Notes: generated by a model from the letters alone, not told the origin. DNA of 64,000 nucleotides from Odontesthes bonariensis (GCF_027942865.1 NC_134516.1:26839038-26903037); one strand, 5' to 3'; shown: positions 32,009 through 42,809, counted from the first letter of the stretch. Program-made: numbers and translations.

Positions 32009-32012
32009 TTAA
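32009..32012. repeat. TTAA target duplication (left)
   Basis: The partner is 33194-33197. Removing the element and one TTAA leaves the LINE reading LDILKETWTKYQ in frame, which confirms the insertion point. Confidence 0.93.
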
Positions 32013-33193
32013 AGGGATAGTTCGGGATATTTGACATGAATCTGTATGGCATCACCATAACCAGTGTCGTGCATTCAAACTGACTTACCCCCGACAGTGT
32101 CCTGTGAGTCGAGTTCTTGTCCAGTGTTGGTCAAGGCGAAAGTAGTCCGGCTTGTTTGCTGGGGTCAAGAAATTAGCGCGTTTTTCTTCCCAAAACAGTA
32201 TGTGTGCTAAAGAGTGATTTATTTCATCACAAAAACCGAAGCCGGCAAAAGTCACTCCTCGTTATCACTTGGGCCCTATACTGTCTCTCATTGTGTATCA
32301 GTGCGCACGTCATTCTGACCGCGAGCTGTGCGCACGAGTTCACTGTTTACTGCTCGGGAAGATGTCTGACAACGAGAGCGACGAGGAACATATTGACTTC
32401 CGTTCAGAGCCAAGGGGGTATCTTTATGAACCCGTTTATACTGAGGAGGAAGTTCGCCAAATGGACTTAGATCGGGCAGAAAGAGAGAGGGTGGACAGAG
32501 AAGTGATGGAAACAGAAGCTGGAGCCACTGCTGGAGCTGCGATACCCAGGGTGGCCGACAAATCCTGGTGCACTTGTTTGAGGTGCGAAGTAATGCAGAC
32601 AGAGGTGGAATGTTACTGCTGCCACGAGTGGGATTTAGTTATGCCCCAGATACAAAACCTTTCCATAGATGAGGATGTCGGCGGCTGCGGGACAGCTGCT
32701 GCCTGCATCACAAATAACGGTGACTTCCCTGCACTCCTGAATGCAGGCGTCTGAGAACTTTTTTCCATGTTCCCAAGATCAACTGGAAGAGGCGTCCCAG
32801 ACCAGCTGGACCCGATGGCCAGTTGTCTGCAGAGTAAGACAGTGTTGAGCACTGCCAAAGAACAGAAATCTCGTGCGCACAGCTCGCGGTCAGAATGACG
32901 TGCGCACTGATACACAATGAGAGACAGTAGGGCCCAAGTGATAACGAGGAGTGACTTTTGCCGGCTTCGGTTTTTGTGATGAAATAAATCACTCTTTAGC
33001 ACACGTACTGTTTTGGGAAGAAAAACGCGCTAATTTCTTGACCACAGCAAACAAGCCGGACTACTTTCGCCTTGACCAACACTGGACAAGAACTCGGCTC
33101 ACAGGACACTGTCGGGGGTAAGTCAGTTTGAATGCACGACACTGGTTATGGTGATGCCATACAGATCCATGTCAAATATCCCGAACTATCCCT
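32013..33193. mobile_element. TTAA transposon with ~325-bp TIRs and a cargo ORF
   Basis: 1181 bp. Termini AGGGATAGTTCGGGATATTT with near-identical long inverted repeats: left 32013-32338, right 32870-33193. TTAA on both sides. The middle about 530 bp carries an ORF (32362-32754) that is not a recognised transposase. The termini and TTAA use are compatible with Kolobok or piggyBac relatives; without a transposase it is non-autonomous. It is nested in the L2 LINE linker. Confidence 0.92.
32362..32754 (+). CDS. P2RX7 ballast-domain-like ORF inside the transposon
   Basis: 130 aa. The acidic N-terminus (MSDNESDEEHIDFRSEPRG) and a charged helix-like stretch are followed by a Cys-rich core: SWCTCLRCEVM, then VECYCCHEWD, then AACITNNGDFPALLNAGV. 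The spacing WC-x-C-x2-C ... C-x-CC ... ACIT is the pattern I know from the cytoplasmic ballast domain of P2X7 receptors (WCxCGxC ... CCR ... ACIT), which there co-ordinates zinc and guanine nucleotide. The adjacent +1 frame continues plausibly (RLRTFFHVPKINWKRR) to a stop near 32864, so one frameshift may truncate it. There is no P2X channel part. Function in the element is unknown. It could be cargo, a regulatory protein or a residue of a larger gene. Confidence 0.65.
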   Translation: MSDNESDEEHIDFRSEPRGYLYEPVYTEEEVRQMDLDRAERERVDREVMETEAGATAGAAIPRVADKSWCTCLRCEVMQTEVECYCCHEWDLVMPQIQNLSIDEDVGGCGTAAACITNNGDFPALLNAGV

Positions 33194-35394
33194 TTAAGGA
33201 AACCTGGACAAAATACCAGAGAACTGTCAAATCCAAAAAGAACAAGTATTTCTCATACATTGTCCAGCGAAATAGGGATAAACCGCATATTCTGTTTAGC
33301 ACTATAAATAGTGCTCTCAACCTTAGCCAGCATGTGGAGCTAGACACTTCCTCAGTAACTGCTGCCGATTTTTTAAATTTTTTTGTCTCCAAAGTCACCA
33401 ACATCAGAGCTATGATAACCCCCCCTCCTCTGACCCCTCTATCCCCATCACATCCACAGTAACTTTTGATCAGTTTGAATCTGTATCTCTGGCAAACTTA
33501 ACCAAAACAATTGGCCAATTAAAATCTCCCTCTGGTCAATCGGATGTAGTGCCCCCATCTATTATCAAGCAAACACTTGAGTCCACAGGCTCCAGCATAT
33601 TAAACATTATGAACTGTAGCCTTGCCTCAGGTTGTGTACCACAGTCTTTTAAGAATGCAGTAGTACAGCCACTCATCAAAAAACCTAATTTGGACAACAC
33701 AATTCTCTCTAACTACCGACCCATCTCAAAGCTCCCCTTTTTATCCAAGGTCCTAGAGAAATTAGTACTACAGCAATTGCAATCTTTTCTTGACTCTCAC
33801 TCTCATGGCATCCTGGAACCCCTCCAGTCTGGCTTTAAAGCACTCCACAGCACAGAATCAGCACTCCTCAAGGTTTTTAATGATCTTTTATTAGCTACTG
33901 ACTCTGGTGACTCTGCAATTTTAATTTTACTTGACCTCACTGCTGCTTTTGATACGGTTAACCACAACATTTTAATTTCACACCTAGAGCACTGTGTTTG
34001 CATCAGAGGCACTGCCCTTCAATGGTTCACATCCTTCCTGGCAAACAGAAGCTTTTCTGTCTGTCTGAGGGATTCACTGTCCTCCTCTGCACCTCTCTCT
34101 TGTGGCGTGCCACAAGTATCCATTCTTGCCCCTCTACTCTTTTCCCTGTATATGCTCCCCCTTGGGTCTATTCTTAGAAAGTACCATGTATCTTTCCACT
34201 GCTATGCCGATGATACTCATATTTATATGCCTTTTAAAGAAAATGACCCCCAGTCCCTCAAACGCCTTCTCAACTGCTTGGAGGATATCAAAGCTTGGAT
34301 GGCCCTTAATTTTCTAAATTTTAATGAAAAAAAAAATGAAGTTTTAGTGTTTCGTCCCAATACTTCCCCTGCCCCACCTATTGACCTAGGCCTTCTTGGA
34401 CCCTATGTCAAAGACACGGCAAAAAACCTTGATGTGAACTTAGATCCAATTTTTAAAAGGGAGAAACAAATCAGTATGGTCGTAAAATCCAGTTTTTATC
34501 AACTAAGGCTTTTATCCAAGGTTAAACCTTTTTTATCTTTTAAAAACTTTGAAAATGTCAGCCATACCTTTGTCACCTCCCGCTTAGACTACTGCAACGC
34601 CCTATATGCCGGCATAAGTTCCACCTCTCTCACGCGGCTACAACTTGTCCAAAACGCAGTAGCCCGTCTTCTCACCAAGACACGAAGGCGTGAGCATATC
34701 ACTCCTGTTCTTGCTGCCCTCCACTGGCGCCCCATACGATACAGGATAAATTTTAAGATTCTTTTGTTTTTAAAGCCCTACATGGTTTGGCACCCCCTTA
34801 CCTAGCTGATCTTTTAAAAATCCAGAGCCACTCCAGGGCCCTCAGGTCAGCAGACAAACTGCATTTAGCCTTTGCAATTGTTGGCCCAAAACTGTGGAAT
34901 GAGCTCCCTCTTCATATCCGCCTGGCTCCCACCTTGGCTGTTTTTAAAACAGATCTTAAAACCCATCTTTATGCCCAGGCTTTTATTTCTTTATGGTCCT
35001 AGTCTTTTAATCTCATCTGAGTCTTATTTAACCCCTTCTCTTTTATCCTTCTTATGTTCTGACAAGCTTGCTGCCTTCTGTTATTTCATTAGTTTAGCTT
35101 TACTTTATTGTAACTAAAGCATATCCATGCTTGTGCATCTTCTAGTCTTATTGTCTGTGTTGTTCATGTTCCTCAAGGCCTTCCTGTTAGCACTTTGGTC
35201 AGCTGCTATTGTTATTTTGGTCTGGGTTTGTGTAATGCAATTCAACCATGAGGAGAAGGAAACATGTTGTGGTGGAATTTAAAGCAGAAGTATTCAGTTT
35301 GCCCTTCAAAAGCAGAGTCAGCCTCAGTGGGTGTGGTGAAGACTCAAAGCTATGAAGTGAAAACAAATCTTGAGTTAAAGTATTCAATACACAG

Positions 35395-35475
35395 ACCTCA
35401 TTTTATTGGTCAAGTTTATTTTACCAGAGTTCAGCCACATGTTGGAATCTCCATGGAAGTGTCCATGAGAGTCAC
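35395..35475 (-). other. 3' UTR exon and poly(A) signals of gene 2
   Basis: On the minus strand an acceptor ctgcag precedes gtgactctcatgg near 35475. Two AATAAA signals (plus-strand TTTATT at 35414-35419 and about 35402-35407) end the transcript. The matching 3'-UTR donor is right after the stop codon (taag then gtaaag). The layout is the same as in genes 1 and 3. Confidence 0.65.
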
Positions 35476-35545
35476 CTGCAGAAAACAGAAGGGGTCAGTA
35501 TTGATACAGGAGTCTCAATACTTCAGACACTAGTCCAGCTTTACC

Positions 35546-36476
35546 TTAGTACAACTTCTGCCCTTTAGACCCAGTCTTGGCATCAGCGTGGTCAAAAGCA
35601 TCCTGGGAGTATTTGGCGTACGAACTGGAGTCGCGGGCTCGTTGGTAGCCATTGCTGGACTGGACGACGTGGGATGAAGGGTATACAGTGCGCATCTCAG
35701 ATGTGTCCTTAGGGACCTGGTCGGAGGTCCAGGCAGACTGTGGGAAAGAACTGTCGATCTTCAAGTTCATTAGGGCAGCAAGGAAACGAGCAAAGTCTGC
35801 GTCCTGCGCAGTAAAGCCAGCATTAGACCCAGAGGAGCCGCTGCCGTAGCCAGACCCAGAGGAGCCGCTGCCAGACCCAGAGGAGACGCTGCCAGACCCA
35901 GAGGAGCCGCCGCCGTAGCCAGACCCAGAGGAGCCGCTGCCAGACCCAGAGGAGCCGCTGCCGTACCCAGACGTGCTACTACCAGAGCCAGAGGACCCAC
36001 TGTTTTGACCTGAGCCCAGAAATTAGTTGAAGCAAAGTATGACAGCATGGTTAGTCATGCTGTCAGTAGCCTCTGTATCACTGCCAATATGTTTAGTAAC
36101 AATAAACAAAGCTAAAGGAGTATTTGCAGTTCAAGTGGGTCATTAAACCTGAAGTCTAATATATTGTAAGATTTGGTGCTGCATGATTAATATAGTTGCA
36201 TACCCTCTGCCCTCTCATTCCTACCAACATCATGGGTTGAGCATGTCCAGACTAAACAACTTCCCATGTTGGCGGCCTTTATATAAACTGCACCTAAATG
36301 TTGATATACTTGCTTTTCTGGGGGGGATAACATGTTCCAATGCTGAAGAGCAGGACACAAAGCCAGGAAATCCTGTTTGGATTTCAAAAGAAAAGAAAGA
36401 AACTTTAGTATATTGGAGAACAAAAACCTAAACCATTAAACATGAAGACTCACCTGAAGAAAACCTTAAACAACAT
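35546..36476 (-). CDS. Secreted Gly/Ser-repeat protein, gene 2 (family unknown)
   Basis: Exons (minus strand): 36476-36454, 36372-36314 and 36009-35546, intron phases 2 and 1. Signal peptide MLFKVFFR then ISWLCVLLFSIGTCY, followed by PPQK. Intron 2 uses a GC donor (GCAAGT at 36313-36308); no GT donor gives an open frame. Exon 3 encodes about 50 residues of Gly-Ser-Tyr repeats (units like GSGSSGSGYG) from a DNA minisatellite, then a non-repetitive domain: FTAQDADFARFLAALMNLKI, with SYAKYSQDAFDHAD near the end at LY. TATA (TATAAA) lies at 36599-36594. Same exon plan as gene 1 and gene 3. Likely secreted; function unknown. Confidence 0.75.
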
Positions 36477-36593
36477 GTTGAACAAGACAAAACAGAAGCA
36501 ACACAGTTCAGATAAAACTGGTCAAAAACAGCAATCTAGTGACTGCTGTTGAGAGAAGCTTTGTGCTGTAACTCATCTGAGGCTGCAGCTGAC

Positions 36594-36599
36594 TTTATA
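36594..36599 (-). promoter_or_regulatory. TATA box of gene 2
   Basis: TATAAA on the minus strand, about 120 bp upstream of the ATG at 36476, in the context caccaatataaagtc. Confidence 0.55.
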
Positions 36600-36619
36600 T
36601 TGGTGCTCTACCTGCTCTA

Positions 36620-37357
36620 ATTACACTCATAAACCTCACCTGGGACCCAGTCAGATCGTGCTGCATTCAATTCAGCTCTGAAAATGAACACTTCTGACAT
36701 TTAAAAAGGTTTGTTGCAACATGTGAGGAATGAACATGGGATGTTTTAAAGAAGGTGAATTACGCTTGGTCAGATACGGTTTTAAACATCTGGACCAAAG
36801 TCCTGCAGATCACTGTGGGCCCCTAATCTCTGGCTGGGGAGTGTGAGGGGAGTGACAGAGATTTGGTCTGAAGGACTCCAGGTCATAACCTCGGTTCTAA
36901 TACGTCACAAAGACGTCACAGTCATGAAATTGGGGTCCAACACATCACTTGTCCACTTCACTAGTGGGAGCTGCTAGTTGGGTTTCAAGGGGAAAAAAGT
37001 GAGCTCAGCGTGACATAAGACTGGAGTCTTAGTAAGTTAACCTGCTGAGTTCTGGAAATAACTCTAAAATAATGTTGACTCCTTGGCAGGAATAAGGAGC
37101 TCTGCAGCTCTCTCATCCAGAGGATCTAGAAGCATGGATGTGTTTGGAACATAGCAGCGGGTGTATTCTTACTAAAGTCACGCTAACTGCCTTCTGCGCA
37201 CTCTGAGATGTTTAAAGCTCAGATTAATATCTGAGCTGAGATGTAGAAACGTGAGACAACATGATGCAGAGCTGCTCTTTTATTAAGTGATATGGAGGAG
37301 ATCTTAGATTTATTTCAGATGAACTTGATTAAACAGGACATAACGGAGGTTAAATGT
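36620..37357. other. No gene recognised
   Basis: Upstream of gene 2. I saw no exon, TIR or tRNA signal. Confidence 0.4.
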
Positions 37358-37361
37358 TTAA

Positions 37362-37728
37362 AGCTATGGTAGGTAATCCTAGAGAGCTAGCAAGAGAGCT
37401 AGCAAGATTCGAAAGTGTCCCCTCCTCTAAGCTCCACCCCCCCCTCCCCATTCCGTCAGTGCGTCATCCAAAGCCGGTAGAACCGCATGCGCACACGGAG
37501 CAGGGAGCCGGCAGAGGGGGGCGTAGGCAGAAAGCAGAGGCATCTGATTGGTTTTTGTAGGCGCTCCAAAATTGGTCAGCTTTTTCTCAGTCCTGCAGCT
37601 GCCACAGAGGTCTGATTATTTTCGTCCCTTTTTCTAAATACATCTTGTATAGATTTCTCTCAGGACAGACGGACCATTTCACCCAGTATTACAAAATGTG
37701 TTTCTGAACAGGATTACCAACCATGCCT
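37362..37728. mobile_element. TTAA element, second member of the 1519-1904 family
   Basis: Begins AGCTATGGTAGGTAATCCT, with TTAA at 37358-37361 and 37729-37732. Nearly identical to 1519-1904 apart from a few small deletions. The two copies sit in unrelated flanks, confirming a mobile unit. Confidence 0.9.
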
Positions 37729-37732
37729 TTAA

Positions 37733-39020
37733 AGCACCTTGTGCCATCATTTTGTTCATATCTGGAAGTGTTTCTCAAATTTGTCTTGATGATTTCTGTG
37801 GATTTCCATCATTCCTCCTGAAAACTTGTTGCCTTGTGAGAACAACCAAAGACTCCCACAGACTCCCTGTGACACAGCAAACTTCCAACATGGGAAATGT
37901 GACATTTGAGCACTTTATAGTCTGTAGGCGACTGTTTTCTGTTCTTTGTACTGTGGAGGCTTTACCAGCCATCAGTGAGGTGGAACTGTACTGAAAATAC
38001 TCTGAAGTTAAAGCTACATTTTTAACTCATTTAAAAGGGAAAATATGTCTATTTGAATAATGATCTTTTTTAATATGGGTCTAAGTTTCTGAGAAAGTTT
38101 TTTTTTACTGTAAAATGTTGACTGTCACACCTGAACTTCATATTTATATATGAAAATGAGAATATTTATATCCCCAGGTTGTTTTAATTCTGAAAACTAA
38201 CATTTGTTACAGTAGTTCACATCATCTGTCCTCATAATTACTTTAATAAAATCCAACAAAGACCAGACTTTATCATGTTCATATTTAAACTGCAACCTGC
38301 AGGTTAACAATGTGAGTGACTTAAAGTGTGGGAACAAGTCCAGAGAAGTTTCTTTTAATTATGTCAATATATGTCGACTATGTGCAAGTATATGTCCAGG
38401 TAAGACATCCGATTCTCACATATAGATGGAACATTTGATGTTGCATTATGCCCAGTATTAATCAGTACAGCTCACGACTTAACTGAATATATTCCAACAC
38501 CTGGCTCGTCTTCTTGCATGCAAATGTAGAACAAAATTGATGTTTGCCCCCACCACCTGATCCAACTTCCAGGTAGTGAGTAGTTGACAACATTGAGCCT
38601 ATAAATTTTGTTTCCAAGTCACTAAATGCAAGTAGCTGCCACATCTATTGATTTGTGCAGCACAAGCTTCATTACTCGTATTCAAAGTAACAGACCTTTG
38701 CAACCACATAAGATAGTTATGAAGCCATCCTCGGTCATGGACTTGCAGAAACTACTGTCCAGGTTTCACATGGCCCCAGCATCTGATGGGTCTGCCCTTA
38801 CCCAGAGCTGTAGGGTGAGGATTGCTACAGAGTGTAAAGGTTTCCCCCTCAGCACAATATGCAGCAGTGGAATATTCTGATAGACCTGAAGGCCACATCT
38901 TTACCCACTGCTGTCAGAGAGCTGCAGTTGGCTTTTCAGCCATTTTTAGTTGGGAATGCATTCCAAGCTGAAGCCATTGAGACCTTCACAAGCTCACCTT
39001 TGAGCAGAAACTGTCCTTAA
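37733..39020. other. No gene recognised
   Basis: AT-rich. The ORFs at 37698-37994 and 38626-38880 have no recognisable domain. A decayed exon cannot be excluded near 38700-38850. Confidence 0.35.
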
Positions 39021-40350
39021 AGGCCTACAGAAAGGTGATTTTTTGCACAAAACTGAAATAGCAGATCGATTCCTTATATACCATGGAATTTTTTTATGAT
39101 TTTAAAATAATTTTAGGCCCCTGGATAGTCCTGATTAGGCCCAATAAACTATCACCACATTTGACTCGAATTTGGCAAACTGGAACGACAGGTGCGTGAC
39201 GTCACGAGTGCCAGCTGCTGGAACAACCCCCAGTAGTTCTAGTAGCGAAGCCAGCAGTTTGCCAGACCTGGACAGCTTCTTCACAGTAAATTTCGATGTG
39301 TGCCGCGGGACGTCGCTTGGAAATATAAAACGTTGGGTTCAGTGCAGTTTTTATTGCGAGTAGAAGTGTGTGTGTTGCCCTCAGCACCAGCAGCTCACAC
39401 CACCGGGGACAGAGGAAGCAGAGAGACCTGCGGTCGGACAGGAATCCACCTGGCGGAGAGCGGACACACTCTGCCAGGTGGAGAGTGGAAATCAGCCGGC
39501 AGAGCGATCATGTCCACGTCGGGGCTCTTGATGATCGCTCTGTCGGCTGATTTCAGGGCAACCATTCCGCGGTGTGTCCGCTCTCCGCCAGGTGAATTCC
39601 GCCTGAGTGTCCGCACCGCAGGGAGCTGAACACGGCGGGATGGCTCCGGCTGATTTCACCAGAGAGGAGGCAGGCGGACAGGGAGACACAGACACAAGAC
39701 CGCAGGTCTCTCTGCTTCCTCTGTCCCCGCAACATTTGAAACTTTTCAGGTGAGAAAGTAGTCGTTTAGATCCCCAACGTGTTGAAAACCTGACAAAATA
39801 CCGACTGTTTACCATTTTGTTCCGACGAATTCGGCGCTGCTAAAGCTAGCCGCAGTGAGTAACGCACTTCCGGTTATTTTAACAAAATAAAATACCCGTT
39901 GCCTTTTATCATAGGGAAAGCCATTACGTGCTGTTGTTTTGAAAACAGAAAGTGAACCTACCCTCGTTGTAGCTAGCTTGAAACTGATGTTTTGGCAGGA
40001 AATGACGGTATGCCGGGTTGCCGCCGTCCTGCAGTGCTTCTTTGATTTATTTGCTTGCTTTTGATTGAGCCCGAAAGTCGCTAGATTATTTTTTTTTGTC
40101 GCCAGAGATGGCCAAAAGTCGCTAAATTGGCAACACTGAGGCAGCCAGGAAAAACCATGGCACTTGTGACGTCGCACGGAAGCCCCGCCCCCAGTCTGGA
40201 ATTCCAGGAAGGTTTTCTAGCGGCAAATTCAAAATAGCAAATTTCATGCATTTATGAAATGTTTTGGTGTAGAGTCCAATGATCATTATTGTTCCTCTGT
40301 GTATGTATTATCATTATGTATTGGGTGTAGTGTCAGCTTTCTGTAGGCCT
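39021..40350. mobile_element. TTAA element with a large internal foldback
   Basis: Ends AGGCCTACAGAAAGGTGA (left) and inverse of AGGCCTACAGAAAGCTGA (right). TTAA lies at 39017-39020 and 40351-40354. The interior holds nested inverted repeats (39405-39728) and a serine-rich ORF (39172-39363) of unknown meaning. No transposase was recognised. Confidence 0.85.
39405..39728. repeat. Three nested inverted repeats (long foldback)
   Basis: Outer arms 39405-39433 and 39700-39728 are perfect over 29 bp. Middle arms 39452-39469 and 39572-39589 are perfect over 18 bp. Inner arms 39488-39511 and 39531-39554 have one mismatch over 24 bp with a 19-nt loop. RNA or single-stranded DNA of this stretch would fold strongly. 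Confidence 0.9.
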
Positions 40351-40479
40351 TTAAGTTAATGCCAACACCTTATTTATAGGATTAAGTCATGTCAACCCAT
40401 CAGACCCTCAATTATCCCCTCCAACCCACAACTGGATGACCCAGAGACAGCTAGGAGCCATTTGATGGAGCAACAAGGT

Positions 40480-40540
40480 ATTCAAGTTAAAAGCCATTTA
40501 TTCAAGCGGTAGCAGCAGCGATGCCTCTAGAATATGCAGA
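40480..40540 (-). other. 3' UTR exon and poly(A) signal of gene 3
   Basis: Minus-strand acceptor ttgcag near 40542, poly(A) signal AATAAA at 40502-40497. The 3'-UTR donor lies just after exon 3 (ttctg then gtgag, near 40615). Confidence 0.65.
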
Positions 40541-40625
40541 TCTGCAAGACAAAGAAAGTCAGTCACCTACCAGCAGCTACAGAGAGCACACATGCAGAGT
40601 ACAATGAGCCTCACCAGAAAGATCC

Positions 40626-41358
40626 TCAGAAGCCGCTCTGAACTTGAACCTTGTGCTGAGATGTTTTGCCGTGGTCTGGCTCAGATTCTGTTGGGCTGTA
40701 GCGGAACTGGCTGAACAGCACACGCTTCTGGTTGTAGCGGGACCGAGATTTGTAAGCGTAGACTTGATCCTCGTCGGTCACAGGAGTGAAGACTGGCTCG
40801 TCCTCGCCGCTGGTGTCAGATGAAAGGCTCCAGCTCCCATCTTCAAACTGGTAATTGCTGCCAGGAGCTCCAGACTGACCTCCCTGAGCGCCATGCTGCT
40901 GTGCTGCAGAACCACTGGTTCCAGCTGCTTTCTGATACGTTGGCTTAGATAGAGCTTGTCCATAAACTGAATACATGGGTGAGGAAACAGAGAATTAAGA
41001 TCAGCCTTCTATTTACACCCGAGTCAATTTAAACTGCTTTTAGTTGCAGAGCTTTGATTGGGATCAGCTTACCGCTTTGTGCAGGAATGCAGGTGATGCT
41101 TCCAATCAGCACACAAGAAATCCACAAAACCCTGCAGAAACAGGGACATCTCATATGAAGTTCTGAGTACATTTAGAGACCAGTGGGGTCCAACCACCAC
41201 CTCCCCTTAACATGCCCAGTCCTGTTGAGCTTAACTGCATATTCATAGTGTAATGCTGCGACCAAATGAGGTTCTGCTTGCCTCAGACATTTAAGGCAGC
41301 AGAGGTTCAGTGCCACCACTTAGAAGCACTGGGATAGACTAGAAGTTACTCACCTCAT
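40626..41358 (-). CDS. Secreted Gln/Gly/Ser-rich protein, gene 3 (family unknown)
   Basis: Exons (minus strand): 41358-41354 (only ATG AG), 41131-41073 and 40966-40626, phases 2 and 1. Exon 2 supplies the signal peptide core (MR then VLWISCVLIGSITC) with likely cleavage before IPAQS. Exon 3 encodes a Gly/Gln/Ser-rich stretch (GSAAQQHGAQGGQSGAPG), an acidic segment (SSDTSGEDEPVFTPVTDEDQ) and a basic/aromatic end (YAYKSRSRYNQKRVLFSQF). The exon 2 length of 59 nt equals that of gene 2, and the phases equal both paralogs. A 3'-UTR intron and AATAAA follow. Small secreted protein, function not known. Confidence 0.75.
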
Positions 41359-41469
41359 TCTGGTGCAATATAATTACAGCTTGCCTGGGACCTGCTGCTG
41401 CCAAACTGCACTAACACAAAGTTCAGAGCCCTGTGACACTAACCTGAAGCTGCAGGAGCTGCTTTCATA

Positions 41470-42532
41470 TGATCCTCAGTGCAGAGGGAACTGATTGCTC
41501 AGCGGTAACAGCTGCTGCTGAAAGCTGCAAGGCTGCAGTTAACTGGCAACAATGGACTAACATATGGAGCATCTCAGTGTTATGTCCATAAATAGATAAT
41601 AATCAGGAACTCTTGTGAGTATTATGTATTTTATTAACATGTATAAATATTAAATTATAAAAATAAATGATCAAATATTCTGAACTGCTGATATACGTGA
41701 TAATAATAACAATAACAATGGAAGCTGCTCTCAACACGTGAAATGCCTCTCATAGTTCATTATTAGTAGGCTAATTGATGAATAAACATCCTGCTGCTGA
41801 ATATGTGTTTAAAAATAAATAAATCAGAAGGAAACCTGCAGAAGAAAGTCTTCTAACAGCTGTCTCTCTGTGTTTATTGGCATACAGCACGGTTAGTGAG
41901 ATCCAGATCCATGTGGGCACTCAGGACGGATTTAAATAGCGACTCTGAATGGACGGTAAACCCGCACTGAAGGCCCAGTGAGCCAAAGCACGGCCGCCAC
42001 TGAAAAATAGATTTGAAACCTGTCAATATGCTAACTTTGTGTGTTTACCTCTATAACTGATGTTATATGTAAAACAGAGCACGTGGTCAATTAGCTTTTT
42101 AAAAATCTTTCTTTTAAAGAAAACGATCAAAACAAGAGTTTTTCTGGAAGAGATTTAAATAAGTTCTGAATATGCATAGAAGAGAGGTTACATTTGAGTC
42201 TATTTTCTTTGTACAAAACTTAAAACAAAAACCTGAAGTCTGCACACTGAGAAAAACTGGTTTTGAGGATATTTATGAAATTTCCTCCTAATAACCAACT
42301 TGGGTCGGTCACCCCAGTGGAACATTTTATGTGTAGTCTGCAGGTTTCATGTTTTCAGCTGGAGATGGATGCTTTTTGTTCTGTATGTTACACATTTTTA
42401 TCTTGATCAGGACATTCAGAACACTTGCATGCACAGGTAAGTGGAATTGAGCACTCTGGTGTCATTTCACAACTGACTAGCCAACTAAACTCATCTTCTT
42501 TCCAGAACACAACCATGACAGCACACACCTGA
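41470..42532. other. No gene recognised
   Basis: Upstream of gene 3 up to the tRNA-Gln. AT-rich; no repeat ends or exons seen. Confidence 0.4.
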
Positions 42533-42604
42533 AGGTTCCACCGAGATTTGAACTCCGATCACTGGATTCAGAGTCCAGAGTGCTGACCTTTACACCATGG
42601 AACC
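42533..42604 (-). tRNA. tRNA-Gln (CTG), possibly degraded
   Basis: 72 nt on the minus strand. Acceptor GGTTCCA pairs with TGGAACC, and the anticodon stem CTGGA/TCCAG encloses CTCTGAA (anticodon CTG). The T stem CGGAG/CTCGG has one G-G mismatch, and the D arm departs from the usual TGTAATGGTTAGC. It is recognisable, but its function is uncertain. Confidence 0.75.
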
Positions 42605-42639
42605 CCTTCCACAGTCAATTTACCCTCTCAGTCATGCAA

Positions 42640-42712
42640 ATGCTTGACAATTCGCTGGTCAAAGGTTAGAATTCGCCTGTCAAGCGGAGGAACAGGATTC
42701 GATTCCTTGATG
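42640..42712 (+). pseudogene. tRNA-Asp (GTC)-like relic
   Basis: The stretch cgcctgtcaagcgg matches the tRNA-Asp anticodon arm (CGCCTGTCACGCGG), followed by a B-box-like GGATTCGATTCC and a decayed acceptor. The 5' half is not pairable. It lies 36 bp from tRNA-Gln, suggesting a former tRNA cluster. Confidence 0.5.
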
Positions 42713-42809
42713 GAAGGTTGCCATGTGATTGCTGCTGCTTGTGCTTTTTTGTTTGTATGTTTGTTCTCTGCTTGTCTGCTTGACCAAAAGCTGCTTTTTT
42801 TAACTTAGG

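Larger units (their letters stand above)
30492..35225 (+). mobile_element. L2-clade LINE, nearly full-length, interrupted
   Basis: Starts just before ATG 30501. The N-terminal region has a hydrophobic segment (LVCLSVFVLMLFCVTI) and LLVYDRQSLLGIR. The endonuclease is next (VALVNARSLCNKTF, CVTETWLS at 31160, LLMGDFNIHVCC at 31460), then a linker broken by a TTAA transposon at 32013-33193. The reverse transcriptase (33549-34805) has QPLIKKP, NYRPISKLPFLSKVLEKL, LLDLTAAFDTVNHN and CYADDTHIY. The C-terminus continues in another frame to about 35002. The 3' UTR contains gcactttggtcagctgct, a typical tail. At least two frame changes and a stop interrupt the frame, and the conserved GVPQGSILGP block reads GVPQVSILAP, so it is inactive. 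Confidence 0.88.
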
